Shown here: piece by piece, positions 7,161 through 15,148 of the stretch
Numbering within the stretch: the stretch's first letter is position 1
Layout of the letters: every line of letters begins with the position of its first letter
Origin: Scatosoma sp964459515
GTDB taxonomy: Bacteria; Bacillota; Clostridia; Christensenellales; Borkfalkiaceae
NCBI GenBank assembly: GCA_964459515.1
Contig: CAYWML010000021.1
Location: 1 to 21,763 of the forward strand
Direction of reading: 5' to 3'
DNA length: 21,763 nt
Translations under genes and position numbers: made by a program
The notes under the pieces: model-generated
What the model was told of the DNA's origin: nothing
The model's database searches: none
What the model saw: only the letters and a program-made list of their open reading frames with translations

Positions 7161-7445
7161 AATGGCGAAGTGTGTTTCCGCTCCTTGTGGTAGGCGTGTT
7201 GCTTCTTGCGTGGACGGACGAAGACGGGCTTTGTTGTCGATGATGACGGGAGGGGGATTTTTCGGCGGAAAGGGCAAACAAATCGTCTTTTCCGATATTT
7301 TTTTTCAAAAACACGGTGAAAACGCTTTCCATTTACTTGAAAATATTGTAGAATATAAGATAGCGGTAAATTGCCCGATTGCACCGTTTCGGGGCTGTTA
7401 GGCAAACGCGGCAACGAAGAAAAATAAATCTATCGGAGTTTTCTA
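7161..7445 (+). promoter_or_regulatory. Leader region of secA with weak promoter candidates
   Basis: No gene is seen in this gap. The first 27 bp are repeat-spacer remnant. Two overlapping sigma-A candidates occur: TTTACT (7332-7337), 16 nt, TATAAG (7354-7359); and TTTCCA (7326-7331), 17 nt, TAGAAT (7349-7354). Neither is strong. The ribosome-binding site is GGAG at 7435-7438. Nothing else is recognised. Confidence 0.35.
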
Positions 7446-10442
7446 ATGGGATTGATCAAATATTTGATGAGTGGCGACGGAAGAAGAAGCTTGAAAAAGC
7501 TGGAAAAAATGGCGGATAAGGTAGAGGCGTTAGAGCCTCACTATCAAGCCATGGACGACGAAACCCTCAAAGCGCAAACGGCTGTTTTTAAGGAACGCTT
7601 ACAAAAAGGCGAAACGACGGACGATATTCTCTACGACGCGTTCGCCGCGCTTCGCGAGGCGAGCAAGCGTGTTTTGGGAATGCGGCACTTCCGCGTGCAG
7701 ATCATCGGCGGTATTTGCCTGCACCAAGGGCGTATTGCCGAAATGCGTACGGGCGAAGGTAAAACGCTCGTTTCCACGCTTCCTGCCTATCTCAATGCTT
7801 TGACGGGCAAGAGCGTGCATATCGTCACCGTCAACGACTATTTGGCGAAGCGCGACGCGGAATGGATGGGCAAAGTGCATAAATTCATGGGCTTGACCGT
7901 CGGCGTAGTCGTGCCCGGCATGGAGGACGACGAAAAGCGCGCCGCATACCGATGCGATATCGTATACGGCACGAATAACGAGTTCGGCTTCGACTATCTT
8001 CGCGATAATTTGAAAACCGATCTCAGCAAGATGGTACAGCGCGATTTGACGTTTGCCATCGTGGACGAGGTGGACTCCATTCTCATCGACGAGGCGAGAA
8101 CGCCGCTTATCATTTCCGGCAAGGGCGAAAAGTCTTCGGATTTGTATCAGCAGGTGGATAAGCTCGTGCGGACGTTTACGGGCGGTTTCGACGACGAACT
8201 GAAAGAAGCCGAAGAAGAGAAGCTGGAAGCGTTGCGTATCGAGCGCAAGAATAAGAAGAAAAACAAGAACAAAAAAGCCTCCGTCGAGGAGCTTGCCGAG
8301 GACGAAGAAGAGGAAGAAATCGTCGATTATACGAAGATGACCTTGGAAGAGCAGGCGAACTACGAAGCGGAACAAGCGGAAAAGAAAGCGGCGGCGTTGG
8401 CGGCTTCGCCCGCGGGCAAACGCTCGTTGGCGGCGGAAAAGGATTGGGATTATATTATCAACCGCAAGGACAAAACGGTGGAACTTACCGACAGCGGCGC
8501 GAGAAAAGCGGAGCGGTTTTTCCGCATCGACAACATCGCCGAAATCGAGCACGCCGACCTTAACCATCACATTCAGCAGGCACTCAAAGCGCATAAGCTG
8601 TTTAAGCTGGGCGACGAATATATCGTCAACGACGGCGAAGTGATCATCGTGGACGAGTTTACGGGGCGTTTGATGATCGGGCGGCGTTTCTCCGACGGCT
8701 TGCATCAGGCAATCGAAGCCAAAGAGGGCGTGGAGGTGCGCAGCGAAAACAAGACGTACGCCACGGTTACTTTCCAAAACTATTTCCGTTTGTATTCCAA
8801 GCTTTCGGGCATGACGGGTACGGCAAAGACGGAAGAGGCGGAATTTAGAACGATCTATTCGTTGGACGTCGTCGAAATCCCCACGAACCGTCCCGTAAAG
8901 CGCGTGGATTTGCCCGATATGGTCTATTCGACGGCGGAGGGAAAGAAACGCGCCGTCATCAACGAGATCATGGAACGCCACGAGAGCGGACAACCGATCC
9001 TCGTCGGTACGTCGTCGGTGGAGAAGTCGGAAGAGATTTCCCGTTTGTTGAAGAAGAACGGCGTAAAGCATAACATTTTGAACGCGAAGAACCACGAACG
9101 CGAGGCGGAAATCGTCGCGCAGGCAGGGCGTTTCGGCGCGGTGACAATCTCTACCAATATGGCAGGGCGCGGCACGGATATTTTGCTCGGCGGCAACGCG
9201 GAGTATCTCGCCAAGAAGCGTTTGCGCGAAGAGGGCGCGGAAAAAGAGGATATCGAGCTGGCAACGAGCACGTATATCACCGACGTCAGCGAGGAAATTC
9301 AGGCTCTTCGCGAGCGGTATTTGAAGGTATACGAGCATTATAAAAAGGAAACGGACGAGGAAAAAGAGAAAGTTATAAAAGCGGGCGGACTTTGCATTAT
9401 CGGTACGGAGCGGCACGAATCCCGTCGTATCGACAATCAGCTGCGCGGACGCGCCGGACGGCAAGGCGATATCGGTATGTCCGTATTCTTCCTTTCCTTG
9501 GAGGACGATCTCGTTATGCGCTTCGGCGGCGAACGCATGAAGTCGCTGTATAATTTCTTTAAGATCGACGAGGACACTTGCCTGCAATCGCGTATGCTTT
9601 CGCGCGGCATCGAAAACGCGCAGAAGAACATCGAGGGCAGAAACTTCGGTATTCGTAAAAACGTCTTGCAGTACGACGACGTCATGAACAAGCAACGCTT
9701 GGTTATGTACGAGGAACGCATGAACGTGTTGAAAGGCGCGGACGTGCACGCGCAGGTATTGAAATATATCCCCGATTATGTTGCGGAAACGTTGGCGGCG
9801 GCGGTGAACGTCGAGGACATGCCGGAGCTTTGGAACGCGGAGGAATTGAACGCCGCTTTGGAAGCGAAAGTATTGCCCGAAGGCACGAACTACGTCACGC
9901 CCGAGCGGTTGACGAAGTGGGATTACGCGCTCGCGCTGAAAAAGATTTCGGGTAAGGTCGAAAAAGAGTACGAAAAGAAAATCGCGGCGCTCGTCGAAGT
10001 CGGCGTGAACTTCGCCAATATCGAACGGCAAGTGTTGCTTATGACGGTGGATAGAAACTGGATAGACCATATCGACGCCATGGATCAGCTTCGCAAAGGG
10101 ATTACCCTGCGCGCGTACGGGCAGTTAGATCCCGTCATCGCGTATAAGCAAGAGGGCTTCGAGATGTTCGACGAAATGATCGCGCGTATTCAGCGTTCCG
10201 TCATCAGCGTGTTGTTGAAGGTAAAAATTGATGTACGTCCCGCGCCGCAACCGAACGCTTCGGCTGCCGCAAATTCCCCTTCGGCAAGACCTGCCGCCGC
10301 GCCTGCGACGCCGATCGCGACGCAACAAGCGACTGCGCGCCGTCCTTTCCGTCGGCAAATGCCTTCGCCTCTTTCGAGCATGGCTTCGCATAGAAACGAA
10401 AATGCCGAAAACACGGATAAGGAAAACCAAAAATCGGAGTAA
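7446..10442 (+). CDS. secA: Preprotein translocase ATPase SecA (998 aa)
   Basis: SecA is the cytosolic and membrane-bound motor that pushes unfolded preproteins through SecYEG using ATP. Visible features are Walker A MRTGEGKT (100-107), Walker B DEVDSILIDEA (from D207), the TPLIISG segment, FTGRLM, MTGTAKTEE, NMAGRGTDI and the RHESRRIDNQLRGRAGRQGD arginine-finger region. It is longer than the roughly 840-residue Bacillus form. A Lys/Glu-rich insert lies at about 245-330, before the preprotein cross-linking domain, and a second insert precedes CIIGTERHESRR. The C-terminus is Pro/Ala-rich and charged and has no Cys-containing SEC-C zinc motif, so no SecB/ribosome-type zinc tail. GGAG lies 7 nt before the ATG. 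prfB follows after 13 nt. Confidence 0.98.
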   Translation: MGLIKYLMSGDGRRSLKKLEKMADKVEALEPHYQAMDDETLKAQTAVFKERLQKGETTDDILYDAFAALREASKRVLGMRHFRVQIIGGICLHQGRIAEMRTGEGKTLVSTLPAYLNALTGKSVHIVTVNDYLAKRDAEWMGKVHKFMGLTVGVVVPGMEDDEKRAAYRCDIVYGTNNEFGFDYLRDNLKTDLSKMVQRDLTFAIVDEVDSILIDEARTPLIISGKGEKSSDLYQQVDKLVRTFTGGFDDELKEAEEEKLEALRIERKNKKKNKNKKASVEELAEDEEEEEIVDYTKMTLEEQANYEAEQAEKKAAALAASPAGKRSLAAEKDWDYIINRKDKTVELTDSGARKAERFFRIDNIAEIEHADLNHHIQQALKAHKLFKLGDEYIVNDGEVIIVDEFTGRLMIGRRFSDGLHQAIEAKEGVEVRSENKTYATVTFQNYFRLYSKLSGMTGTAKTEEAEFRTIYSLDVVEIPTNRPVKRVDLPDMVYSTAEGKKRAVINEIMERHESGQPILVGTSSVEKSEEISRLLKKNGVKHNILNAKNHEREAEIVAQAGRFGAVTISTNMAGRGTDILLGGNAEYLAKKRLREEGAEKEDIELATSTYITDVSEEIQALRERYLKVYEHYKKETDEEKEKVIKAGGLCIIGTERHESRRIDNQLRGRAGRQGDIGMSVFFLSLEDDLVMRFGGERMKSLYNFFKIDEDTCLQSRMLSRGIENAQKNIEGRNFGIRKNVLQYDDVMNKQRLVMYEERMNVLKGADVHAQVLKYIPDYVAETLAAAVNVEDMPELWNAEELNAALEAKVLPEGTNYVTPERLTKWDYALALKKISGKVEKEYEKKIAALVEVGVNFANIERQVLLMTVDRNWIDHIDAMDQLRKGITLRAYGQLDPVIAYKQEGFEMFDEMIARIQRSVISVLLKVKIDVRPAPQPNASAAANSPSARPAAAPATPIATQQATARRPFRRQMPSPLSSMASHRNENAENTDKENQKSE

Positions 10443-10455
10443 TTAAAAAAGTTTT

Positions 10456-11553
10456 ATGTTCAAAGCAGACGATTACAGATTGAAAATTCAAGGTATGCGC
10501 GAAGTGCTTTCCGAGGCGGAGTACGCCTTGGATATCGAGCATTTGCGCCCTCGCCTTGCCGAGCTGGAACGGGAGCAGGAAAACCCCGAAGTTTGGCAGG
10601 ACTTGGAAAAGTCTACCAAAATCGGCAGGGAGATCGCAGGTATTCGCAACAAGATCGCCGCTTATGAAAAGGGGGCGAACGCCCTTTCCGACGCCGAGGA
10701 CGTGGTGGAGCTTATCGAAGAGACCGAGGACGAGAGTTTGATCGCGGAGCTGGACGAGATGCTTTCCGTCGCGGAAAAGGACATCGAGGATATGCGCATT
10801 CGCGCCATTTTGAAAGGACCGTACGACAACCACAACGCCATGCTTTCTCTGCATGCCGGCGCAGGCGGTACGGAGGCTTGCGATTGGTGCCAAATGCTCT
10901 ATCGTATGTATTGCCGCTATTGCGAAAAACGCGGTTTTAAGGTGTACGAATTAGACCGAGAAGCGGGGGACGGCGCAGGCTTTAAGAGCGTCGATTTTCG
11001 CGTGGAAGGCGAGAACGCGTACGGGTATTTGAAGGCGGAAATGGGCGTGCACCGCTTGGTGCGTATTTCTCCGTTCGACGCCAACAAACGTCGGCAAACC
11101 TCCTTTTGCTCCTTGGAGGTCATGCCCGAAGTCGAGGACGACAACGAAGTGGAGATCAACGACGACGATATTCGTATCGACATTTACCATTCGGGCGGCG
11201 CAGGCGGACAAAACGTCAATAAAGTGGCTTCCGCCGTTCGTATCACGCACTTCCCGACGGGGATCGTCGTACAGTGCCAAAACGAGCGTTCGCAATTGCA
11301 AAATAAAGCCATGTGCTTTAACATGTTGCGTTCCAAGCTGTTGGAGAAGAAGATAGAACAGCGTTTGGCGGAGGCTGCCGCCATGAAAGGCGACGTGAAA
11401 AAGATCGAATGGGGCGCGCAGATCCGCTCGTACGTGTTCTGCCCGTATACCTTGGCGAAAGATCATCGCACGGGCTATGAAAAAGGCGATATTCAAGCGG
11501 TTATGGACGGCGATATTCACGGTTTTATCATCGATTATTTGAAAAAATCCTAA
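10456..11553 (+). CDS. prfB: Peptide chain release factor 2 (RF2)
   Basis: RF2 recognises UGA and UAA stop codons and triggers peptide release. The codon-recognition tripeptide is SPF at 205-207, which marks RF2 rather than RF1 (PxT). The catalytic GGQ is at 250-252, in GGAGGQNVNK. At 365 residues it is full length. The reading frame is continuous from the ATG at 10456; the usual in-frame UGA and +1 frameshift site near codon 25 is absent, and the sequence there reads through as EYALDI. It lies 13 nt after secA, with GGAG overlapping the secA stop, so co-transcription with secA is likely. A hairpin terminator follows at 11561. Confidence 0.98.
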   Translation: MFKADDYRLKIQGMREVLSEAEYALDIEHLRPRLAELEREQENPEVWQDLEKSTKIGREIAGIRNKIAAYEKGANALSDAEDVVELIEETEDESLIAELDEMLSVAEKDIEDMRIRAILKGPYDNHNAMLSLHAGAGGTEACDWCQMLYRMYCRYCEKRGFKVYELDREAGDGAGFKSVDFRVEGENAYGYLKAEMGVHRLVRISPFDANKRRQTSFCSLEVMPEVEDDNEVEINDDDIRIDIYHSGGAGGQNVNKVASAVRITHFPTGIVVQCQNERSQLQNKAMCFNMLRSKLLEKKIEQRLAEAAAMKGDVKKIEWGAQIRSYVFCPYTLAKDHRTGYEKGDIQAVMDGDIHGFIIDYLKKS

Positions 11554-11560
11554 AAGGGTG

Positions 11561-11583
11561 CGGCGGCGACAGCCGCCGTTTTT
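11561..11583 (+). terminator. Terminator between prfB and tsaD
   Basis: CGGCGGC (11561-11567), loop GACA, GCCGCCG (11572-11578), then TTTTT. The T tract ends just before the GGAG ribosome-binding site of tsaD (11585-11588). I see no separate tsaD promoter in the 39-bp gap, so partial read-through may feed tsaD. Confidence 0.8.
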
Positions 11584-11592
11584 CGGAGTGAT

Positions 11593-12675
11593 ATGTACTA
11601 TTCAAAAGCGGACGTCGCAAAGGCAGAACCCGTTATTTTGGGCATCGAATCTTCTTGCGACGAAACGGCAGCCGCGGTTATTCGCGGCAGAAAAATTTTA
11701 TCCGACGAAATTGCCTCTTCGGCAACTGTGCAGGCGCAGTTCGGCGGCGTCGTGCCCGAAATCGCTTCGCGCGCGCATACCGACGCGATCGCCGATGTGG
11801 TGGAACGAGCCGTGAAAAACGCCGGGATAACCTATGCGGATATCGACGCCGTCGCCGTTACGTACGGGGCAGGGCTGCTCGGCGCGTTGCTCGTCGGCGT
11901 TTCTTTCGCGAAAGCGTTTGCTTACGCGCTGAAAAAACCGCTGATTGCCGTCAACCATATACGGGGGCATCTTGCCGCGGCGTACTTGGACGAGCCGTCC
12001 TTAAAGCCGCCCTTCGTCACGCTGTTGGCAAGCGGCGGACATACGGCGATATTGCACGCGAAGTCGGAGGCGGAGTTCGAGATACTCGGCGCGACGTTGG
12101 ACGATGCCGCAGGCGAGGCGTTCGATAAAGTGGCGCGCGTTTTAGGACTTGCCTATCCCGGCGGTCCGAATATCGAGCGTACGGCGGCGACGGGTACAGC
12201 CGATATTCCCATGCCGAAAATGTTGAAAGGGGGCGGCGGATATAACTTTTCGTATAGCGGCTTGAAAACCGCCGTCATCAATTATTGCCACACGAAAGAG
12301 CAGAAAAACGAGCCGTATTCCAAGGCGGACGTGGCGGCTTCTTTTCAAGCGGCAGCCGTGGACGTCTTGGTGGAAAAAACGGTGCAGGCGGCTTTGGAAA
12401 AGGGGGTAAGCACGGTGACGGCAGGCGGCGGCGTCGTGGCGAACGGCTATTTGCGGCGTACCCTTGCGGCGGCTTGCGAAAAGAACGGCTTGCGATTGGT
12501 GTTGCCCGAAAAACGGTATTGTACGGATAACGCCGCGATGATCGCTTCCGAAGGTTTGGTGCAGTTCCGCTTGGGGAATTTTGCCGATAAGGAGCTGACG
12601 GCAAAGGCTTCGATCCCTTTGGCGGCTACGCTGGAAACGGTGCAGAGCCGTGCGCGAAACGCGGCGAATAGGTGA
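11593..12675 (+). CDS. tsaD: tRNA t6A37 threonylcarbamoyltransferase TsaD
   Basis: TsaD transfers the threonylcarbamoyl group to A37 of ANN-decoding tRNAs, working with TsaB and TsaE. Family marks are GIESSCDET near the N-terminus (ASKHA ATPase fold), the metal-binding H-x-x-x-H in VNHIRGHLAA (His122, His126), LASGGHT, LDDAAGEAFDKVAR, YPGGP, and the C-terminal GGGVVANGYLR and YCTDNAAMIA. At 360 residues it is slightly longer than typical because of about 14 extra N-terminal residues. GGAG lies only 4 nt before the ATG. The stop codon overlaps the ribosome-binding site of the next gene. Confidence 0.97.
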   Translation: MYYSKADVAKAEPVILGIESSCDETAAAVIRGRKILSDEIASSATVQAQFGGVVPEIASRAHTDAIADVVERAVKNAGITYADIDAVAVTYGAGLLGALLVGVSFAKAFAYALKKPLIAVNHIRGHLAAAYLDEPSLKPPFVTLLASGGHTAILHAKSEAEFEILGATLDDAAGEAFDKVARVLGLAYPGGPNIERTAATGTADIPMPKMLKGGGGYNFSYSGLKTAVINYCHTKEQKNEPYSKADVAASFQAAAVDVLVEKTVQAALEKGVSTVTAGGGVVANGYLRRTLAAACEKNGLRLVLPEKRYCTDNAAMIASEGLVQFRLGNFADKELTAKASIPLAATLETVQSRARNAANR

Positions 12676-12679
12676 AGCG

Positions 12680-13621
12680 ATGGAACACGTTTTGGAATTT
12701 TTTAAGCATGCTTTAGAGGATACGTTGCCGCTTTTGCCTTGGATATTGCTCATGTACGTTTTAATCGAGCTTTTGGAAAGCAAAACGGACTTGCGGCGAA
12801 TGAATCGTTTCGGCGCGAAGCACGGACCTTTGCTCGGCGCGGCGACGGGTTTGATCCCGCAATGCGGCTTTTCCGTCATGGCGGCGAAGTTGTATGAACA
12901 GCGGTATATCACGGTCGGCACGTTGCTTGCCATTTTCATGGCGACGAGCGACGAGGCGTTCATCATTATGCTGTCTTCGGGGACGGGGGCGAAATGGGTG
13001 TTGCCCATGCTCGCGATGAAAATTCTCGTCGGTGTGGCGGTGGGCTACGGCACGGACTTTTTTATGCGGCTCATCGGGCGTAAACAGGTTTGCGCGGTGA
13101 TGCCGAATACGGAAAACGGCGAAATTTTCACCGTGCACGAATTGTTTATTCGGCGTTACGAAGAGGAGAACGAGGTCGAGGCGAATTGTTCTTGCGGACG
13201 TTCGCACAGCGGCGAATCGCCTTGGAAAAATTATTTGCTGTACCCGTTGTTGCATACTTTGAAAGTGGCGGCGTTTATCTTCCTCGTCAATTTTGCTTTG
13301 ACGGCGATTATTCATTCGGTCGGGGAGGACGTTTTTGCGGCGTTTATGCACAAAAATCGTTTTTTGCAACCGTTTATCGCCTGCGCCGTCGGGTTGATTC
13401 CCAATTGCGCTTCGAGCGTGGTGATTACGGAAACTTTTTTGGGCGGCGGCATTACGTTCGGTTCGTGCGTGGCAGGTTTATGCGCCAATGCCGGCATGGG
13501 GTTCGTGGTGCTTTTGAAAAACGTACGGCAATGGAAACGCAACGTTTTGTTGATCGTCGCGTGCTATTGTCTGTCCGTCGTCGTGGGGTTGCTACTGAAT
13601 ATCGCGCCGATTTTGGCGTAA
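12680..13621 (+). CDS. Putative heavy-metal/manganese membrane transporter (ArsP_2-like)
   Basis: A 313-residue polytopic membrane protein with two pseudo-repeated halves. Each half carries the same signature: GLIPQC (57-62) and GLIPNC (238-243), embedded in hydrophobic helices. This pattern matches, from memory, the family annotated as putative 10-TM heavy-metal exporter or putative manganese transporter. A hydrophilic central linker carries CSCGRSH (Cys170, Cys172, His176), a plausible metal-binding site. The start at 12680 is preferred over 12650 because GGTGA sits 4 nt upstream, overlapping the tsaD stop; this implies translational coupling. No manganese riboswitch precedes it. The substrate is inferred, not shown. 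Confidence 0.8.
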   Translation: MEHVLEFFKHALEDTLPLLPWILLMYVLIELLESKTDLRRMNRFGAKHGPLLGAATGLIPQCGFSVMAAKLYEQRYITVGTLLAIFMATSDEAFIIMLSSGTGAKWVLPMLAMKILVGVAVGYGTDFFMRLIGRKQVCAVMPNTENGEIFTVHELFIRRYEEENEVEANCSCGRSHSGESPWKNYLLYPLLHTLKVAAFIFLVNFALTAIIHSVGEDVFAAFMHKNRFLQPFIACAVGLIPNCASSVVITETFLGGGITFGSCVAGLCANAGMGFVVLLKNVRQWKRNVLLIVACYCLSVVVGLLLNIAPILA

Positions 13622-13636
13622 AAGGTAAAAATATCG

Positions 13637-13665
13637 AAAAATCCCGTTTAATCGACGGGGTTTTT
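13637..13665 (+). terminator. Terminator after the transporter gene
   Basis: AAAAATCCCGT (13637-13647) pairs with ACGGGGTTTTT (13655-13665) with one G-T wobble and a TTAATCG loop. It ends in five Ts and separates the secA-to-transporter block from the sigma operon. Confidence 0.85.
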
Positions 13666-13675
13666 GTGGTATAAA
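13646..13675 (+). promoter_or_regulatory. SigB-like promoter overlapping the terminator
   Basis: GTTTAA (13646-13651), 15 nt, TGGTAT (13667-13672). The Bacillus SigB consensus is GTTTAA and GGGTAT with 12-15 nt between, so the match is 6/6 and 5/6. The -35 box lies in the loop side of the terminator hairpin. An overlapping extended -10 sigma-A element, TGGTATAAA, is an alternative reading. A leader hairpin CGGCGC/GCGCCG lies at 13684-13703. Confidence 0.5.
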
Positions 13676-13728
13676 CAAATAGACGGCGCAGACTTTCGCG
13701 CCGCGAAAAGGGGTTCGGAGGCGGAACA

Positions 13729-14037
13729 ATGGAAGAAGTAACTTTGCTGGAAAAAAGCGAAAACGGCTTAAAAATCGCGTTGCGCGGCGATATAGACTTG
13801 GGCAACGCCGAAAATTTTTACGAGGCGGTGATGGCGGAATATCGCGTTTGCCCTGCCGACGTGACGTTCGAATGCGCGTCGCTCGATTTTATCGACAGCA
13901 CGACGCTCGGCACGTTCGTGAAAATTTTGAAATCGGTGAAGCAGGACGGACACGTTATGAAGCTCGTCGATTTACAGCCGAAAATCAAGAAACTGTTTCT
14001 CATTTGCGCGTTGGATTCGATTATGGAGATAGCCTGA
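13729..14037 (+). CDS. STAS-domain anti-anti-sigma factor (SpoIIAA/RsbV-like)
   Basis: A 102-residue single STAS domain. In partner switching, the unphosphorylated protein binds the anti-sigma kinase and frees the sigma factor, and phosphorylation of a Ser turns it off. The expected site is visible as Ser57 in FIDSTTLG, where RsbV/SpoIIAA proteins carry a D-S-x-G-like motif. GGAGG lies 7 nt upstream of the ATG. It is the first gene of a tight four-gene operon: the next start is 1 nt past the stop. Neighbours confirm the role. Whether it belongs to a stress (SigB) or sporulation (SigF) type switch cannot be told from the sequence. Confidence 0.88.
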   Translation: MEEVTLLEKSENGLKIALRGDIDLGNAENFYEAVMAEYRVCPADVTFECASLDFIDSTTLGTFVKILKSVKQDGHVMKLVDLQPKIKKLFLICALDSIMEIA

Positions 14038-14038
14038 T

Positions 14039-14395
14039 ATGGATACGTTTTCGGTAGAATTGCCGCTTACGGGCGAATATTTAACGACGGTGCGCTTGAC
14101 GACGGGCGGACTTTGTTCCCTCGTCGGCTTTGACGTGGACTTGGCGGAAGATTATAAAGTCTGCGTAACGGAAAGCCTTTTAATCTTGAAGCGGAACGGC
14201 TTCTCTACGGCGAGGCTTGCCTTTCGCGCGGGCGAATCGCTGGCTTGCCGCGTGATCGGCGGCGAGATCGGCGGAGAGCGGACGGAGTGCATGGAGGACG
14301 AGATATCGAGGGCGCTTCTGTCGGCGTTGCTCGGCAAAGTCGATTTGAAAACGGACGCCGACGGGCGCGTAACGGAAATTTATTTTGAAGGCTGA
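14039..14395 (+). CDS. RsbW-like protein with degenerate ATP site
   Basis: 118 residues. The N-terminal part follows the RsbW/SpoIIAB pattern: LPLTGEYLTTVRLTTGGL, then a VGFDVDLAEDYKVCVTE helix with Glu45. The Asn that should follow four residues later (N-box E-x-x-x-N) is Ile49. No G1 (D-x-G-x-G) or G2 (G-x-G-L) box is seen in the rest. It therefore looks like an anti-sigma fold without ATP binding or kinase activity. Its place between the STAS gene and the sigma gene is exactly where rsbW/spoIIAB normally sits. It may still bind the sigma factor. This is a family-level inference from short similarity and position. Confidence 0.65.
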   Translation: MDTFSVELPLTGEYLTTVRLTTGGLCSLVGFDVDLAEDYKVCVTESLLILKRNGFSTARLAFRAGESLACRVIGGEIGGERTECMEDEISRALLSALLGKVDLKTDADGRVTEIYFEG

Positions 14396-14397
14396 CC

Positions 14398-15138
14398 ATG
14401 ACGGACGAATACATCAACGAGCTGTTCAGGCGGTATAAGGAAACGGGCGACGTGCATATTCGCAACGAGATCGTCGAAAAATACTTATACATAGCCGACA
14501 TTCTCGCCAAAAAATTTATAGGGCGCGGCGTGGAATACGACGATTTGAAGCAGGTGGCTTCGCTCGCGTTGCTACGCGGCGTAGACCGTTTCGATCCGTC
14601 GCTCGGTATGCAGTTCACCACCTTTATCACGCCGACGATCACGGGGGAAATCAAGAATTATTTTCGCGATAAATCGCGCCTCGTCAAATTGCCGCGGCGG
14701 CTTAGCGAGAACGCCGTGCAGATACGTTCCTATTCGCAGGAGTACGAAGCGAAAAACGGCGTGAAACCGAACGTGAAGCAAATTTCCGACACGCTGGGGC
14801 TGTCCGAAGAAGACGTCGTGCGCGCTTTGGAAATCGGCGGAACGCTTTCCTTGGACGGCATGGCGGCGAACGACGGCGAAGAGGAGGACAATCGCTCTTT
14901 GTACGCATTGCTTTCCGACGGAGAGGATAAGTACGAGAATTTTGAAGTGCGAGAAACGCTTCGCGCCGCCATGCGCGATTTTTCGGATACGGAACGGGCG
15001 TTGATCGAATATCGCTACGCGGAAGAACTTTCGCAAAGCGAAACGGCGAAGCGGCTCGGCGTATCGCAGATGTTCGTTTCGCGTATGGAACGGAAGCTGT
15101 TGTCGCGTTTGAAGGAAAGCTTGAAAGATTCGGTTTAA
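14398..15138 (+). CDS. RNA polymerase sigma factor, SigB/SigF/SigG type
   Basis: 246 residues, with sigma-70 regions 2, 3 and 4 and no region 1.1. Region 2 contains DDLKQVASLALLRGVDRFDP and TFITPTITGEIKNYFRDKS, followed by RLVKLPRR, the usual start of region 3 in SigB/F/G proteins. Region 4.2 contains the helix-turn-helix SQSETAKRLGVSQMFVSRM. The start is 2 nt after the preceding stop. Partner-switching genes on both sides mark it as an alternative sigma factor held in check by an anti-sigma. SigB, SigF and SigG cannot be separated safely by eye, so no symbol is given. A SigB-like site upstream at 13646 suggests it transcribes its own operon. Confidence 0.93.
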   Translation: MTDEYINELFRRYKETGDVHIRNEIVEKYLYIADILAKKFIGRGVEYDDLKQVASLALLRGVDRFDPSLGMQFTTFITPTITGEIKNYFRDKSRLVKLPRRLSENAVQIRSYSQEYEAKNGVKPNVKQISDTLGLSEEDVVRALEIGGTLSLDGMAANDGEEEDNRSLYALLSDGEDKYENFEVRETLRAAMRDFSDTERALIEYRYAEELSQSETAKRLGVSQMFVSRMERKLLSRLKESLKDSV

Positions 15139-15148
15139 GGAGGCAAGT

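Noticed and set aside
6572..7401. Long overlapping open frames on both strands across the R3-R5 array
   Set aside because: They translate repeat DNA in several frames at once, with Arg-rich, self-similar peptides such as YEERSDVVISRQ. They have no ribosome-binding sites and are typical spurious repeat-derived frames.
7395..7406. CTGTTAGGCAAA matching the reverse complement of part of the 1730-1760 hairpin
   Set aside because: A single 12-bp match with no other shared flank; chance is likely.
7599..10070. 823-codon minus-strand frame opposite secA
   Set aside because: SecA is certain on the + strand; the antisense frame follows from codon bias.
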